This document shows positions 12,517 through 22,890 of a stretch of DNA of 64,000 nt, in pieces. Made by a program: the position numbers and the translations under genes. The stretch comes from Parachlorella kessleri (Eukaryota > Chlorophyta > Trebouxiophyceae > Chlorellales > Chlorellaceae). The first letter of the stretch is position 1. Every line of letters begins with the position of its first letter. The DNA is taken from positions 27,296 through 91,295 of the forward strand of contig BBXU01001530.1 in the NCBI GenBank assembly GCA_001598975.1, given 5' to 3'. The notes under the pieces are model-generated. The model did not search any database. It worked only from the letters and a program-made list of their open reading frames with translations, and had not been told where the DNA came from.

Positions 12517-15500
12517 GTGACCGCCGCTGAGGGGAGCAGTGCCGCTGTACCCAACGGGACAGGTGCTGCTCCCGTTGCAGCGAAAGCACGGGCAGCGTCA
12601 CCTGCCGCAGCAGCTAGTCCTGCCATACTTGCTGCGCAGAGCAGTGAGCGTTCCACCGCGCACCTGGCTAATGGCGCTGTCGCGCTGCCCGGCAGTCCTC
12701 CCAAGCAGCCTGGCCAGCCAATGCATGAGCAGCAGCAGCCGTCCCCGCACCCACAACAAAGCCAGGCGCCAGTGTCAGTGGCGATGCCGGGCCCTGCGGC
12801 GTCCTTACAGCAACGCCAGCAGCTGCCTGGCCAGCCAGAGAGCCATGCCGCAGTTGCAGTTCCAGCAGGGCAGGTCCCACCGCCAGCCGCCGATGCGGCT
12901 GCCAGCAGTGTCTCCGGGTCTGGCAGTGAAGCCTCAGAGCATGAGCTTGTCAGGCTACACCTGGAGCAGGCTGCAGAGCAGGCGGCCAAGCTGGTGGGCG
13001 GTGAAGGTGTGGGGGAGGAGCCCAGCGAAGCTGAGCTGGCGGGTTGCCTTCAGGTTGGTTCTGGTTCTGTGGAGCTGGTTGGCGGTGGTTGTGGGGGCGC
13101 CTGAAGCTGCACAAATGCAACTGCACTGCACAGTGATGTGACTGTCAGCAGTACTCCAAATGTGCGTCTGAATGTCTGTACGAGCACCTGGCTAAGCTGA
13201 CTGGAAGGTATGAGCCAGCTATTCACGCCCACACCTTACACTGCATGTCATCGTAGAGTCATGGTTGTGGCTGGGGCCGGGAGGTGCGTTAGGAGTTTTG
13301 TTGCATGGCTTGCCAACGCTGCACCCCATGCTGTTCCCAGATGCTGGACGAGGCCATTAGTCGTGCGGTGGGGGTGGGCGTCTCAGCCAAGTACGGCAAG
13401 AAAGTGCGGCGCAAGGCGCAGACAGTCCTAGACCGCCTGCGGGGCGTCGTCAGCCCAGAACCTGGCAGCAGCAGCGCGCAGCAGCAAGCAGAGGAGGGGA
13501 CTGGCGAAGCGGCAGCAGGCGCGGCAGCTGGAGGGCTAGTAAGGCAGGGCTTGCGGGCAGGGAGCCCTGCGCCTCCCAGCCCAGTGATTGGAGGGTCTGC
13601 AGGCATGCGAGGGTCTGTTGCAGCCTCGGGTGCGCAAGGGAGGCTGCTGCTCGACCAGCAGCTGCACCAGCGAGATAGCGGGGGAGCAGCAGCGGCCGCC
13701 GCTGCGCCGCTGTCGTTTGCTGCCGCGCGGCAGGCCCAGCAGCAGCTACAGGCGCTGTCGGATGAAGAGATGGCACGCATGCTGCAGGCCCAGTTCGATG
13801 CTGAGGCCGCTGTGGAGCACAGCCAGCAGGCACAGCGCCGCCGCGGCGCCCAGCCAGGAGCAGCGACAGCACCTGGGCAGTCCGCCATCTCATCTGTCCT
13901 GCCTGCTCCGTCTTCTGCAGCTAGGACGGCCAAGGCCGAACCGCCAGCAGCGGCGCCTGTGCCGACAGCAGCCCAGCAGCAGGCAGGTGGTGGTAGGGCT
14001 CAGGCTGCGCCTCGGGTGACGGTGGCCCCAGCGCCGCAGGCACCTCTGAACCAGCATGCAGCCGTGCCCGCTGTCAAGCCCCAAGCCACCAAGTACGTCC
14101 CTCCAGGCGTCAAGGCTACTGCGCTGGTAGCAGCTGCTCCCCATGCCTCCCAGGCAGCTGCTGCCAAGCCACCGCCTCCAGGCTATGCGCCGCCCATGGC
14201 TGCGGCAGGGGCCGCGTCCAGCGGGGTGCAGGGCCCGCCGGTCTCACAGGGCAAGGGCGCCCTGACTGGGCATGCTAGAGCGCAGCCTGTGCAGCTTCCC
14301 CAGCAGCCACTGCAGCAGTCACAGCGCGCTGCGTCTGCTGGTCTGGGGGCGGCGGCCGGAACGGGCGCCCTGCCTGCAGCCTCACAGTTGCAGCAGCATG
14401 CCAAGCCCGCTGCACCAGCTGCACCTGGAGCAGCTCGTGCCTGGCAGCCACCGCAGCAGCAGCAACAACAACAGCAGGTTTACCCGCTACAGCACCCCTT
14501 GCCTCATTTAGTGCACCCTCCTGCCAGCGCAGCCAGTGCCATGCCCGGCCCCCCTCGGATCCTCACACCAGCGCCCTCAGTCGGCCACCAGCAAGCAAAT
14601 CTTGCCAGCACAATGCAGCAGCAGCAGCAGCAACAGCGACCGTTGTCGCGCGGGCCAGCCTCCCCTGCCCGCCCGCCATCCAGCCTCGCCTCCCCTCTAC
14701 ACCAGCCAGCTGGCAGTGCCTTTGGGTCGGTTGGCTCCCTGTTCACCTCTGCGGTCGGCAGCAGCGGCACGCTGTTTGGCTCAGCAGCAGGCCCAGCGGA
14801 GCAGGCGGCGTCACACAGTGCAGGGTTGTCGCTAGGCAGCCTGGGGCCCAACGCCGAGAGCACCAGCCTGGGCGGTGTGTCAGACCCAGGCCTGCCGCCG
14901 ACAAGCTTTGCGGGCATGTTTGGCGCCTCAGCCTTTGGGCCCCCAAGCCCCGGCCTGGGGGCACCGCGCCTTCCGACCAGCCTGCCGCCTCCTGCGCCCT
15001 CGCTGTTTGCCTCCTCCTCCCAGCCGCCACAGTCGCTCCAGCAGGCTCCAGCACACTTTGGGGCGCCACTGAGGGCCACGGAAGCTCCTTCTGGCTACAA
15101 TGTGCCCTGCACCAGGATGCCGGCGGCAGCAGCAGCAGCTGCAGGTGTGGGCCCTAGCGCGGCCATGATCGGGCAGTTTGCAGACCTGGATATCTCGGAG
15201 TTGCAGCAGGCCGCATACGACAGCTTCCTGTCAGGGACGGCCGGCCCGGAGGGGCTCAGTTCTTTGATACCCCAGGATCTGGCAGCCCAGGTCTTTGGCA
15301 GCGATGCCAGCCTGGGTGGCCTGCGGCATTCACAGCTGGGTGCAGGCGTTGGGCGCGGCATTGGCCCCACTGGGGACTTTGCCGACCCACCCAGCCAGCG
15401 GCAGCAGCAGCAGCAGCAGGATCTCCTGGACGAGGATACCTCTGCTGCCGGGACGCTGCTCTCCAGCGACCTGCTCGGAGAGATTGATGGGTTCAATGGT

Positions 15501-15683
15501 GGCACTGGCAGTGTGGGTGGCAGTGGTGAAGGCCAGCCGCTGGCGCCGAGGGGGCAGCGGCAGCCGCTGGGTGCTGGTGTGCTGTCGCTGCCAGAGGATG
15601 CGGCAGCGCTGTTTGCGCCGTCGCAGCCGCCGACAAGCACAGCTGGCTTGGCAGGTGAGATCACAGCATACACGGGCTCATAG
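3972..15683 (+). CDS. Giant ankyrin-repeat protein with basic patch and Gln/Ala/Pro-rich C-terminal tail
   Basis: Sixteen exons join in phase: 3972-4061, 4445-4711, 5055-5496, 5902-6047, 6362-6452, 6725-7035, 7379-7494, 7814-8004, 8246-8398, 8643-9530, 9957-10102, 10419-10561, 10994-11165, 11680-11873, 12327-13053, 13341-15683, giving about 2139 residues. Exons 1-9 and 12-13 encode many ankyrin repeats (motifs GRTPLHHA, GCTPLYCAAA, GRTPLHYAALHG, GSTALHYAAAFG, GRTALHLAAG). Exon 10 is an Ala/Gly/Gln-rich insertion between repeats. Exon 14 has an acidic Ala-rich helix and exon 15 begins with a lysine/arginine cluster (KKRRKKKKSK), a possible nuclear signal. Exon 16 is about 780 residues of Gln/Ala/Pro/Ser-rich sequence with short Gln runs. 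Exons 7 and 11 end at GC donors. No enzyme domain was seen, so a scaffold or regulatory role is inferred. It may instead splice at 15654 into an exon near 15896, or be two genes split around 11.2-13.3 kb. Confidence 0.8.
10113..10172 (+). repeat. GT/GGT simple repeat ending in a G run, intronic
   Basis: Purine/GT-only low-complexity stretch in the intron between exons 11 and 12 of the ankyrin gene. It contains gtggtggtggtg, then gtgtgtgtg, then a run of about ten G. It could form G-rich secondary structure on the sense strand. No coding potential is claimed. Confidence 0.8.
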
Positions 15684-16939
15684 TGTTTGTACCATGCTGC
15701 CTCCTCCATGTTACGGGTGTGTGGGCGGGGTTGCATAAGGGCGCACAGCACCTGGTGCGAGGCTCGTGCGGTGGATGTGCAATACTTAGTTATTGCGGAA
15801 CATACCCTCCCCGGCCTTATGACTTACATAGCGACATGGGTAGTGCGTGCAATATCACCTGCGGGCCCCAACCATAGGTATATGCTTGCTGCAGGGGCCC
15901 AGTCTGGCAGTTTCATTGCTCGGGGGTCGATGTGGAGGTGATTTGCAAGCTCAGCCACTCAGTTGAGTCGCATGTGGGCAGCGGTTTGGTGAGGCATGCA
16001 TTGCTGGGATGCGGGGTTGGTAATGCGTGGCGCTCAGACGTGGCACCGACCTTTAGTATTTCAAGATCGACAAGTATTTTTGGAAGTTTAGTTCCATTGC
16101 TGACTCCGGCTGCAGTTTATACTTGGCAGGTTAGAGGGCTGTGCAGTTGTGTCTCTAGGTCGTTGTAGCTGCTGCTTCTCAATTTTCCTTGTTTCAGTCC
16201 GCAACGCAGTTTTTTCCATACTTCTTACGGGTTCAAAGAATGGTCGCAGGGGGTGCTTGTAGTGTAAGGGTGTACTGGGTTGCTGCTTGTTATGTTGCTT
16301 GTGGGCCTGGACTCCCTATCAGCTCTCCTTCAACTCAACAGGCAGCCTTGCGTGCTCAGGGCAGGGAGGTTGCTGGCCCTTCCTGGGTTATTCCTTTTCC
16401 TGGATAAGTCCTTTCTACATACTTGTTACCAAGGTTTGGTATGGCCGTCACAGAAGCTGTACCCGGATGCGCAACGCACATGCGTTATTATGGCACAAAG
16501 ACGTGCCATGCAAGCGCCTGACCCCCCGTTGAGAGCCGGTAGTGCTTGAGCCAAGTTCACAAGAAACTGCGCAGTGAAAGGGAGCGGCATCCGCTCCTGC
16601 AGCTAGTGACACTGCCCTTGCCTAGACAAACGTTGTGGTACCTCAGTCAATGATGCAACCTTACATTCCTTGCATGCACTGACAGCTCAGCCACACACCC
16701 TCTGGTTGCACCACATGCCACCAATTTATACATTGGGGAAGGACCTGGTGTGTCGCAGATAAAGAGCCGGACAAGGCACACCTGAAGAAAGGGAGGCACT
16801 AGCGAGTGATGCTTACATACATACATCAAAGACGTCCAACCTGGCAGCTCACAGCCGTCAATCCTACGTAACGACCTTCCGTTAATGTCAAAAAGCAGTA
16901 GTCAGAAAACGCTGGCCTCGAGGTGCGCTAAGGACAAGG
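15684..16939. other. Convergent intergenic region, no gene seen
   Basis: Lies between the tail-to-tail ends of the ankyrin gene and the SNARE gene, so it should hold both 3' UTRs. One in-frame alternative terminal exon of the ankyrin gene is possible near 15896-15942 (acceptor ttgctgcag, then a short Gly/Ser-rich reading frame to a stop). No other conserved coding stretch, tRNA or repeat was recognised. Confidence 0.5.
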
Positions 16940-18536
16940 TTACCCAATGGCAAGCACCACCAAGATGACAAGCACGACGATGAGGAAGAGCATGATGGCA
17001 ATTTGTCCCTTGGACCCTGCCTTGTCCAGCACATATTGCACCTTCCGCTGTGCTGCCTGAAGTCGTGTGGAGGTGCCTTCAATTTCTGTATCAAGCTCAT
17101 CCAGCAGCTGCAGGCATAAGGGAGGTGAAGAGCATTGTGAAAGCAGCAGAGGCGCAATGAAGCAGCGAAGGTGCACATGACCTTACGCTTTGAACTGGGC
17201 AGCGGGGCTTTAAAATCGCATATTGCTACTATAAACGTCACAAATTACTTGCCACACCTTGCCAGGTTGCCGTCATGAGGCATCAAGCCACAAGTGTGCT
17301 CAGGCTAACCAACGTCCACAGCCGCAGCACACGTGTGCTAATAGCTTCCCGTTCCTGGTCCTGCATTGTGAGGCCCTCACCTGCCCTTGCACATGCAGCT
17401 CTTGCCCCATCTCCTTGCCCAGCTGCCCTATCCGCACTACATGGTCACCCAGCTGGTCAAGCTCCTGGTCTTGCTGCCTACAGGCACAAATTAGTACCAG
17501 GTTGGCAAGCGCCCGTGGGTGCAGCAATAGTACAATTTACCGCACACTCCTCAATACTAATTGTCTTCATGCAAGCAGTAAGAAGGAAGCGATGGTTGCT
17601 AGCCCGCATGGAGGCAAGAACCTAGTCTAGACCTTGCAGCCCGCCTTGCTCTATAACCTTCAATGTACAAGTATCCCCACTGGAAGCAACGCAACTTACT
17701 GCATGAGGAGCTGCTGCCTGTCTCCTTCTGATCGTATATAGTGGTCATTCTCTTCCTGCACCGCTGCTGCCAGTTTGCTGGCTGCTGTGCTAGGCGCTGC
17801 AATTGCTGCTCCTGCCCCCAGGTTGCTGCGCAGTGTGTCGATCTGCGAACGAAGTGACCAGCCAGTGACCGCCAGTGTGTTGCTGTGCACGACAAGTGTT
17901 TGGAAAACTGACACCAAGAGTTTACCCCGCGTGAAGCCTCGCAACTTCCCCTCGCAGTCCCAACTATGCAGGTTCAGGAGTGCCCCATGCCGCCAGGCCC
18001 TGATGCGGTCTTCAGTGCGAGCCAGCCTTTATACATCGTATGCACAGCTGGCCCACACCTGCCGTCTTGTAGACATAACCCACTTGCGCCTATCCGACAG
18101 CTCCTGCTGGGACAGCTTGAAGCGCTGCGGGTTGCGTTCTGCTGCGTCAACAGACTTGTCTATTTCTTGTAGCTACAGAGCACAAGAAAGCGGGTGGTTA
18201 GGCCGCCCAGCCTTGACCAGGACCGTTGGGCTCCGAAACTCTCAGGGGCTCAGCCAAGGGGAGCTGGCAGGCACGCCTGACCAGAACACACCATGTACTC
18301 CAAGCTGTGGCACTCCTCCTCCAGCTCGAGTTTCAGCGTCCGCCGCTCGGCTGCCGTGCGTGGGAGGTTGCCCCACTGCGAGAACTTGCTTTGCACGCCC
18401 CGCAGCTGCAGCACGGCAGAATCGAGGCTGTCAGAGGGCAGGGAGCTGCGGGCCTCCTTGAAGCAGCAAACCGCCTCCTCACCGTGTCCTCGACTTCCTC
18501 TTTCACAACAAAGTAGGGATCACGCTGCTGGGCCAT
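16940..18536 (-). CDS. SYP6: Qc-SNARE, SYP6/syntaxin-6 type
   Basis: Tail-anchored SNARE for fusion at the trans-Golgi network/endosome. Six exons join exactly in phase: 18536-18483, 18456-18292, 18172-18059, 17842-17700, 17477-17381, 17107-16940, giving 246 residues, the usual length for plant SYP61. The N-terminus DPYFVVKEEVEDT is the syntaxin-6 N-domain signature (DPFFVVKxEV). The Qc SNARE helix runs from QDQELDQLGDHVVRIG through EMGQELHVQ, whose last Gln fits the zero layer, to LLDELDTEIEGTSTRL. A single C-terminal membrane anchor (IAIMLFLIVVLVILVVLAIG) ends the protein. Start chosen because MAQQRDPYF sits directly at the family N-terminus. Divergent from the hydrolase gene 272 bp away. 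Subfamily assignment rests on the N-domain; confidence high. Confidence 0.93.
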
Positions 18537-18808
18537 CGTTCTCCTGTACAGGCTTGCCCAGAAAGTCTTTCTGTCCGTCCGCCAAGGATGTGTTGCAACG
18601 AAGATGTTACTGTTATTAGTGACTACAGTACCGGCTTTTCTACGGGGATTCCCTTCACGGTACTGAACTGCGTGAGTCGGGTGCCAGCCTGGCACTTTTA
18701 TGTTAGGCTAGTTCACCAGGGTGGCGGATCTGCAGCAGGGACACTACACGATTATACCCTGCAGCCCTTACTGCTGAGCTCCGCGCCACCGAGGGACATG
18801 GCGTAAAC
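18537..18808. promoter_or_regulatory. Short bidirectional promoter between SYP6 and hydrolase genes
   Basis: Only 272 bp separate the two start codons on opposite strands, so one shared regulatory region must serve both. No unambiguous TATA box was seen. Confidence 0.5.
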
Positions 18809-20659
18809 ATGCCACCACGTCTAGCCAGCGGCCTTGTCAGTCAGCTGAAGCCTTGCCCACGTGGGCCCCTGCTCCCTCGAAGGGCATACACCCAAAGGAC
18901 ATCCCCACGTTGGCTGACTGTCCAGATTGCAGCAGTCTCGTCCCAGCCTGCTGACACCCCTCACACAGGGAGGACCGGGGCCGTCCTGGTTTGCCCCGGG
19001 TTCCTAGCGAGCAGCAGTAGCTATGAGGGGCTAGCCGATGGCTTGAGGAGCCGGGGTTTTCACACAGGTGGGCACGCCAGGCTGCTCCGTGGTGCATGCA
19101 GAGCACTATAGAACTTCCCCGTGCTGGCTTGCTGAGCCTTGCTACACAAGCCTGACCTTGCTCACTAGGAAGGCTTGGAAGGCTAAGCTGCCGTGGATCG
19201 GGGTCCGGGGTTCCGCGCTCAGGGTGCCCTTGGTTTCTGCTGCAGAGGTAGTGCAGCTGCAGCTACGCGACTGGTTACCCACCACCTTCCGCGGCGAGAG
19301 CTTCCGCTTCTATGTTGAGAGGCTAGACACTGCGCTGCAGCAGCTGTATGAAGAGCATGGCCCTGTGGCTATTGTCGGGCACTCAGCTGGCGGCTGGGTG
19401 CCACGTATCCTGCTGGGGGACCAGCCCTACGAAGGTAGGCTTGAAATTGCTCTTGCCAAAAGCCACATGACATTCTCTGTGATGCAGAAGCAATGAGCAG
19501 CACATGAATTTTTCTTGCGTTTGTCTTCATGCCAGTGTAGTTCCCAAGTGCGGCGAGGGAGGATTGGTGTGGTTCTTGCAGCGCACAGCATCCGCAACCC
19601 AGCCAGCCTGTCGGCACTGAGCCCGTCCGGGAAGGGACGTCAGCTGGCGGATGGTGCACCACAACGCAGTGCAGGCACTCAGCTGGTCATTGGTGGTTGC
19701 ATGTTGCCTGCCCCTCCAGGCAAGGTGTATGGAAGGCGGCACATGGTGCACACGCTTGTCACCCTGGGGACGCCCCACCAAAGCTTGGAGCTCTACCCCT
19801 TTGGCAGGGTTGAGGTAAGCCTCCTTGAGAGCTAGCAGCCTTGTGTCCTCTTTTCCGTTCCCTTGCGGCCTCATGCCTGAGGCTCAGCCAAGGGCAGCGC
19901 AAAATGGTCAGCAGGCTCCATGATGGGGTCCTGGAGCTTGGCACGCCAGACAGTGCTTCTCCAGCTGCAATGCCATCGGTGTCGTCTCAAGCCGCCACTC
20001 TTCTCTCCTTCTTTAATGCACAGGAGCATTTGAGCGGCTCCCACCTGGACGCTGCACCCCCGCCCGTCCGAGGCAGCAGCCTCAAGTTCGCCAACCACTT
20101 CTATCCCCGGGGCGACTGCTTTGAGGGGGTGCGGGTGGTGTGCATTGTGGGTGACGCCATCCGGGGCCGGGCCCTGTGGGGCCCTCTCGGCTCCCAGCCA
20201 ACAGAACCTGGCAAGGAGTGGCCATATGGTGGAGAGGACGGCTTGCGGCTGCTGAATGGAGGCAGCATGTGGGGCAGCAGCTTTGCTGGCGGCAGCGCCG
20301 TGGACTACAGCACTGACGAGGAGGAGGTCGAGATTGAGCGGTGGGAGGCCCATCAGCCCAGCAGGCTGGACCAGTACCTGGCGCACCAGTGTTACAGGTG
20401 CGGGTGCGGACAGGGGAATGTGGATGGGGATGGCGTCACCCCCATCCAGATTGCTCACCTGCCTGGGGCCCGGAACCTGATCCTGCCGGGGGTCTGGCAC
20501 AACCCGGGCGGGGGGCCTGCCAAGCCCTGGTATGGGGACCCGGCTGTGCTGGAGAGGTGGGTGCAGCACCTGGAGCCCCCTTGTTTTGACAAGTCCACGG
20601 GGAGCCCGTCCGCAGACACAGCTGAGCGAGGGGTGGCTTCCCCAGTAGGCGACTGCTAG
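18809..20659 (+). CDS. Alpha/beta hydrolase, plant plastid/PGAP1-like lipase family
   Basis: Predicted serine hydrolase acting on a lipid or ester substrate that is not identifiable from sequence. Four exons join in phase: 18809-19067, 19246-19434, 19720-19814, 20024-20659, giving 392 residues. Exon 1 begins with a Ser/Arg/Pro-rich leader lacking acids, compatible with a plastid transit peptide, followed by the first core strand (AVLVCPGFLASSSSYEGLA). The nucleophile elbow is GHSAGGW in exon 2. LVTLGTPH in exon 3 is typical of this family. A probable acid (GNVDGDGVTP) and catalytic His (GVWHNP) lie in exon 4, followed by PWYGDPAVLERWVQHL, the conserved C-terminal end of the plant proteins. 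All triad positions are therefore present. Exon 4 carries an acidic insertion (STDEEEVEIE). Related to GPI-inositol deacylase-like proteins, but that activity is not shown here. Confidence 0.85.
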
Positions 20660-21308
20660 CTTGTGGCGGAGGGCTCGATGCAGCAGTCAGCCAGGGATGT
20701 TGCTGCCAGCCCGTTTCCGTCGGTTGCACGAATTCAGCTTTGAATCACGCTGGCGACAAGCTTCCTCCTTGGTATTAGTTGTCTGCATGGGTCATGCCGT
20801 CTGTATGTCTGCCTGGAGGCCCACCATTGTACTGCTGATGCATGTTTGCTTACATATGTTTGTCGTACTCCCTCATGAGGTTACATCCTGCATACGTTTG
20901 ACATTAGGGACGTCTGCTATTGTACCTGGGTTTGCACTTCTCTTACATTCTGTACGCGCTAAAGCAAATCCTTTAGAAAAGTTATTCTATCACCCGAGCC
21001 TAGAATCCGTAGCTTGGACGACCGCTCATCTGGTGTGCAGAACGTCCCCCACCACCCACACCCACACCAAGAACTCTGTCAATTGCGAGCGGCACATGTG
21101 ACATGCCGCTCACACCTGGATTGAGCACACCTAAACTCAGGCTCATTCTGCATCCAGCCCTGCCCGTCCAGTCCAGCCCAGCTCTACTCCCTGTTTGCAC
21201 TACCTGCCACCCATGCTAACACCTAAATCGAAAATGCAGGATTTGGACCACTGATCAGGTAAAAATTATGGTGTATAAACCCCAGTAAATCTCGAAAGTT
21301 CATCCCGA
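20660..21308. other. Intergenic region downstream of hydrolase
   Basis: Probable 3' UTR of the hydrolase followed by non-coding DNA that ends at the first tRNA gene. It contains one copy of a dispersed repeat at 21128-21217. No coding exon was recognised. Confidence 0.5.
21128..21217 (+). repeat. Dispersed ~90-bp repeat, copy 1
   Basis: Matches stretches at 30718-30810 and 45598-45692 in the same orientation. Shared blocks include ctcaggctcat, attctgcatccagccctg, ctactccctgtttgcactac and ctgccacccatgctaac. Non-coding; family unknown. Confidence 0.7.
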
Positions 21309-21424
21309 GACGTCATGATCGAGTGGTCTAAGATGTTCGGTTAAGGAGTTCCTTAACTCATACTGAGCCCAGGTGCTTAGTTCCCGAATCCGCAAGGGCA
21401 GGGGTTCGAATCCCCTTGACGTCA
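21309..21424 (+). tRNA. trnL-AAG: tRNA-Leu(AAG) with intron
   Basis: Class II cloverleaf. The acceptor GACGTCA pairs with TGACGTC. The D arm is ATC...GAT around GAGTGGTCTAA. The anticodon stem is TTCGG/CCGAA. The long variable arm is closed around GCAA, and the T arm is AGGGG-TTCGAAT-CCCCT. The loop TTAAGG gives anticodon AAG at 21343-21345. A 36-nt intron at 21347-21382 follows position 37, and its CCTTAA can pair with the loop TTAAGG, the usual anticodon-intron helix. A run of seven T just downstream (21427-21433) is a Pol III terminator. The discriminator base is A. Confidence 0.93.
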
Positions 21425-21919
21425 ACTTTTTTTCGTCTAGAAGGTGCATACCAGAGAAAACAACCTACCCCTACTGCAGTCCCTATGTGCTCCGTGCGCC
21501 TCATTTCCTGGGCACACACTTATCTGACTATTTATAGATGAAGCCGTGCTTTGCCCACATGTGCGTTTGCAAATAAGCCTTCTTGCTTGCAGCTTGTCTC
21601 CCCTCCCTAATTTTGCCTGCTTTTCGACGCAGCTGGCACCCGCCACACTGCTGTCTGACCCCTTCCTGTCACATGCATTTCCATCTTAAATAAACCTTCG
21701 GCTTTGCTGCCTAACGCAGCTGCCACCCGCAAGAGTGCTATGAAATCGTACTGTCACGAGCATCCCTATCTACACACACCTGGCAACAAATACGTCCGAG
21801 AGTCACACCACGCAGCACTGCCACCCCTCAAGGAATTTACTAATAGATTTGTGCCGTGCATGAAAGAAGATTGGGCGCATAGTTTTTTCTGGTATGCACC
21901 TTTCTGGACGAAAAAACGT

Positions 21920-22035
21920 TGACGTCAAGGGGATTCGAACCCCTGCCCTTGCGGATTCGGGAACTAAGCACCTTGGCTCAGTATGAGTTAAGGAACTCCT
22001 TAACCGAACATCTTAGACCACTCGATCATGACGTC
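21920..22035 (-). tRNA. trnL-AAG: tRNA-Leu(AAG) with intron, inverted second copy
   Basis: Same 116-nt gene as the plus-strand copy, on the opposite strand. The only difference noticed is one base inside the intron (GAGCCA here, GAGCCC in the other copy), so the mature tRNAs are identical. A run of six T follows the 3' end. A TATATATA-like stretch lies upstream near 22066-22075, where a Pol III upstream element could sit. Confidence 0.93.
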
Positions 22036-22890
22036 TTGAGAGATGACTTTCTGGTCGTTGTTGCGATATATATAAGGTGTCAATCTCCTGCTAAGTTTCC
22101 CTTAGTCTTCCCATACCACCTGTGCCGCACCTTGGGCTTTCCTGAGCTGCATTCATCCATGCCGAGCCTAGGCATCCCCAGCGTTGCTGCGTGACTCCCT
22201 CCAGTCCTTTCAATCCCCGTGTCCACCTTACCCCGTAGGTAAATCAATCCCGTGTCCACCTTACCCTGAAGGTTAACAGGCTCCCATCCTGGGATTCGGT
22301 GTGCACCAGCGAGGTGCAAGAGGCACATGGTCCTGACACTGAATCGCTCCGTGTTAACCTTGGCCTCTGGGGAACAGTGTCTACACATTGCAATTCCAGT
22401 CTAGTGTCCACCAGCTGTGTGCAAAAGGAACATGCCATTGTCGCTGTCTGCCAGACCAGTGATTCTGCCCAGGGAACAACTACATGTTTCAAACTATGCC
22501 TTTCATGTTTCAACTCATGCACACAGTTGACAAGTGCTACACGGCAGCAGACCAGGACAATTAAAGGCAGGCAACAAAGCAGCAGCCCAGCAGCCACTGA
22601 CATGGCCCACGCACTGCGAGGCCTGTGAGCAGACCGCCCGCACAGCTGGCGAGGCTGCAGCAACCCCCTGTGCCGGAGGCAGCGGGTGTGCAGGGTCAGT
22701 ACAAATAATTCTTTGACCACTGCTGCGGCCCATAAGTTCGTGAGCACAACCCCACAGCTGGCAGCGGCCAGATTGAAGAGTATCATCAACGCCTCTTGCA
22801 GCTTGGTGATGGGGCAGCTCAAGGTCGCCACACTGCCTTGTTGCCAACGCGGCCCATGCCACTAGTGGTGCAGCACAGAGCTGGCTAGGC
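22036..22890. other. Intergenic region downstream of TIM44, with a short tandem repeat
   Basis: Probable 3' UTR of TIM44 plus non-coding DNA. At about 22217-22277 a phrase starting cccgtgtccaccttaccc occurs twice in direct order about 30 bp apart. No convincing coding exon is seen, although reading frames exist on the minus strand. Confidence 0.5.

Larger units (their letters stand above)
21300..22045. repeat. Large inverted repeat carrying two tRNA-Leu genes
   Basis: The arm at about 21300-21461 reappears in reverse complement at about 21884-22045. Similarity runs past the tRNA on both sides: the 3' flank (T run, then cgtc-agaa-ggtgcataccag) is shared, and the 5' flank is weakly shared. The spacer 21462-21883 shows no gene. 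The arms are close to identical over the 116-bp tRNA genes. Confidence 0.88.

Noticed and set aside
12231..12989. 252-residue open frame on the minus strand
   Set aside because: It is antisense to the Ala/Gln-rich exon 15 of the ankyrin gene. GC-rich codon bias leaves the opposite strand open, and it has no recognisable domain.
17900..18040. Extra SNARE exon with IRAWRHGAPLLNLHSW
   Set aside because: Its junction phases do not fit. Joining 18059 directly to 17842 keeps frame and gives the syntaxin-6 pattern.
22244..22831. 195-residue minus-strand ORF downstream of TIM44
   Set aside because: No known motif, no plausible splice or start context, and low-information Leu/Cys/Ser composition; considered chance.
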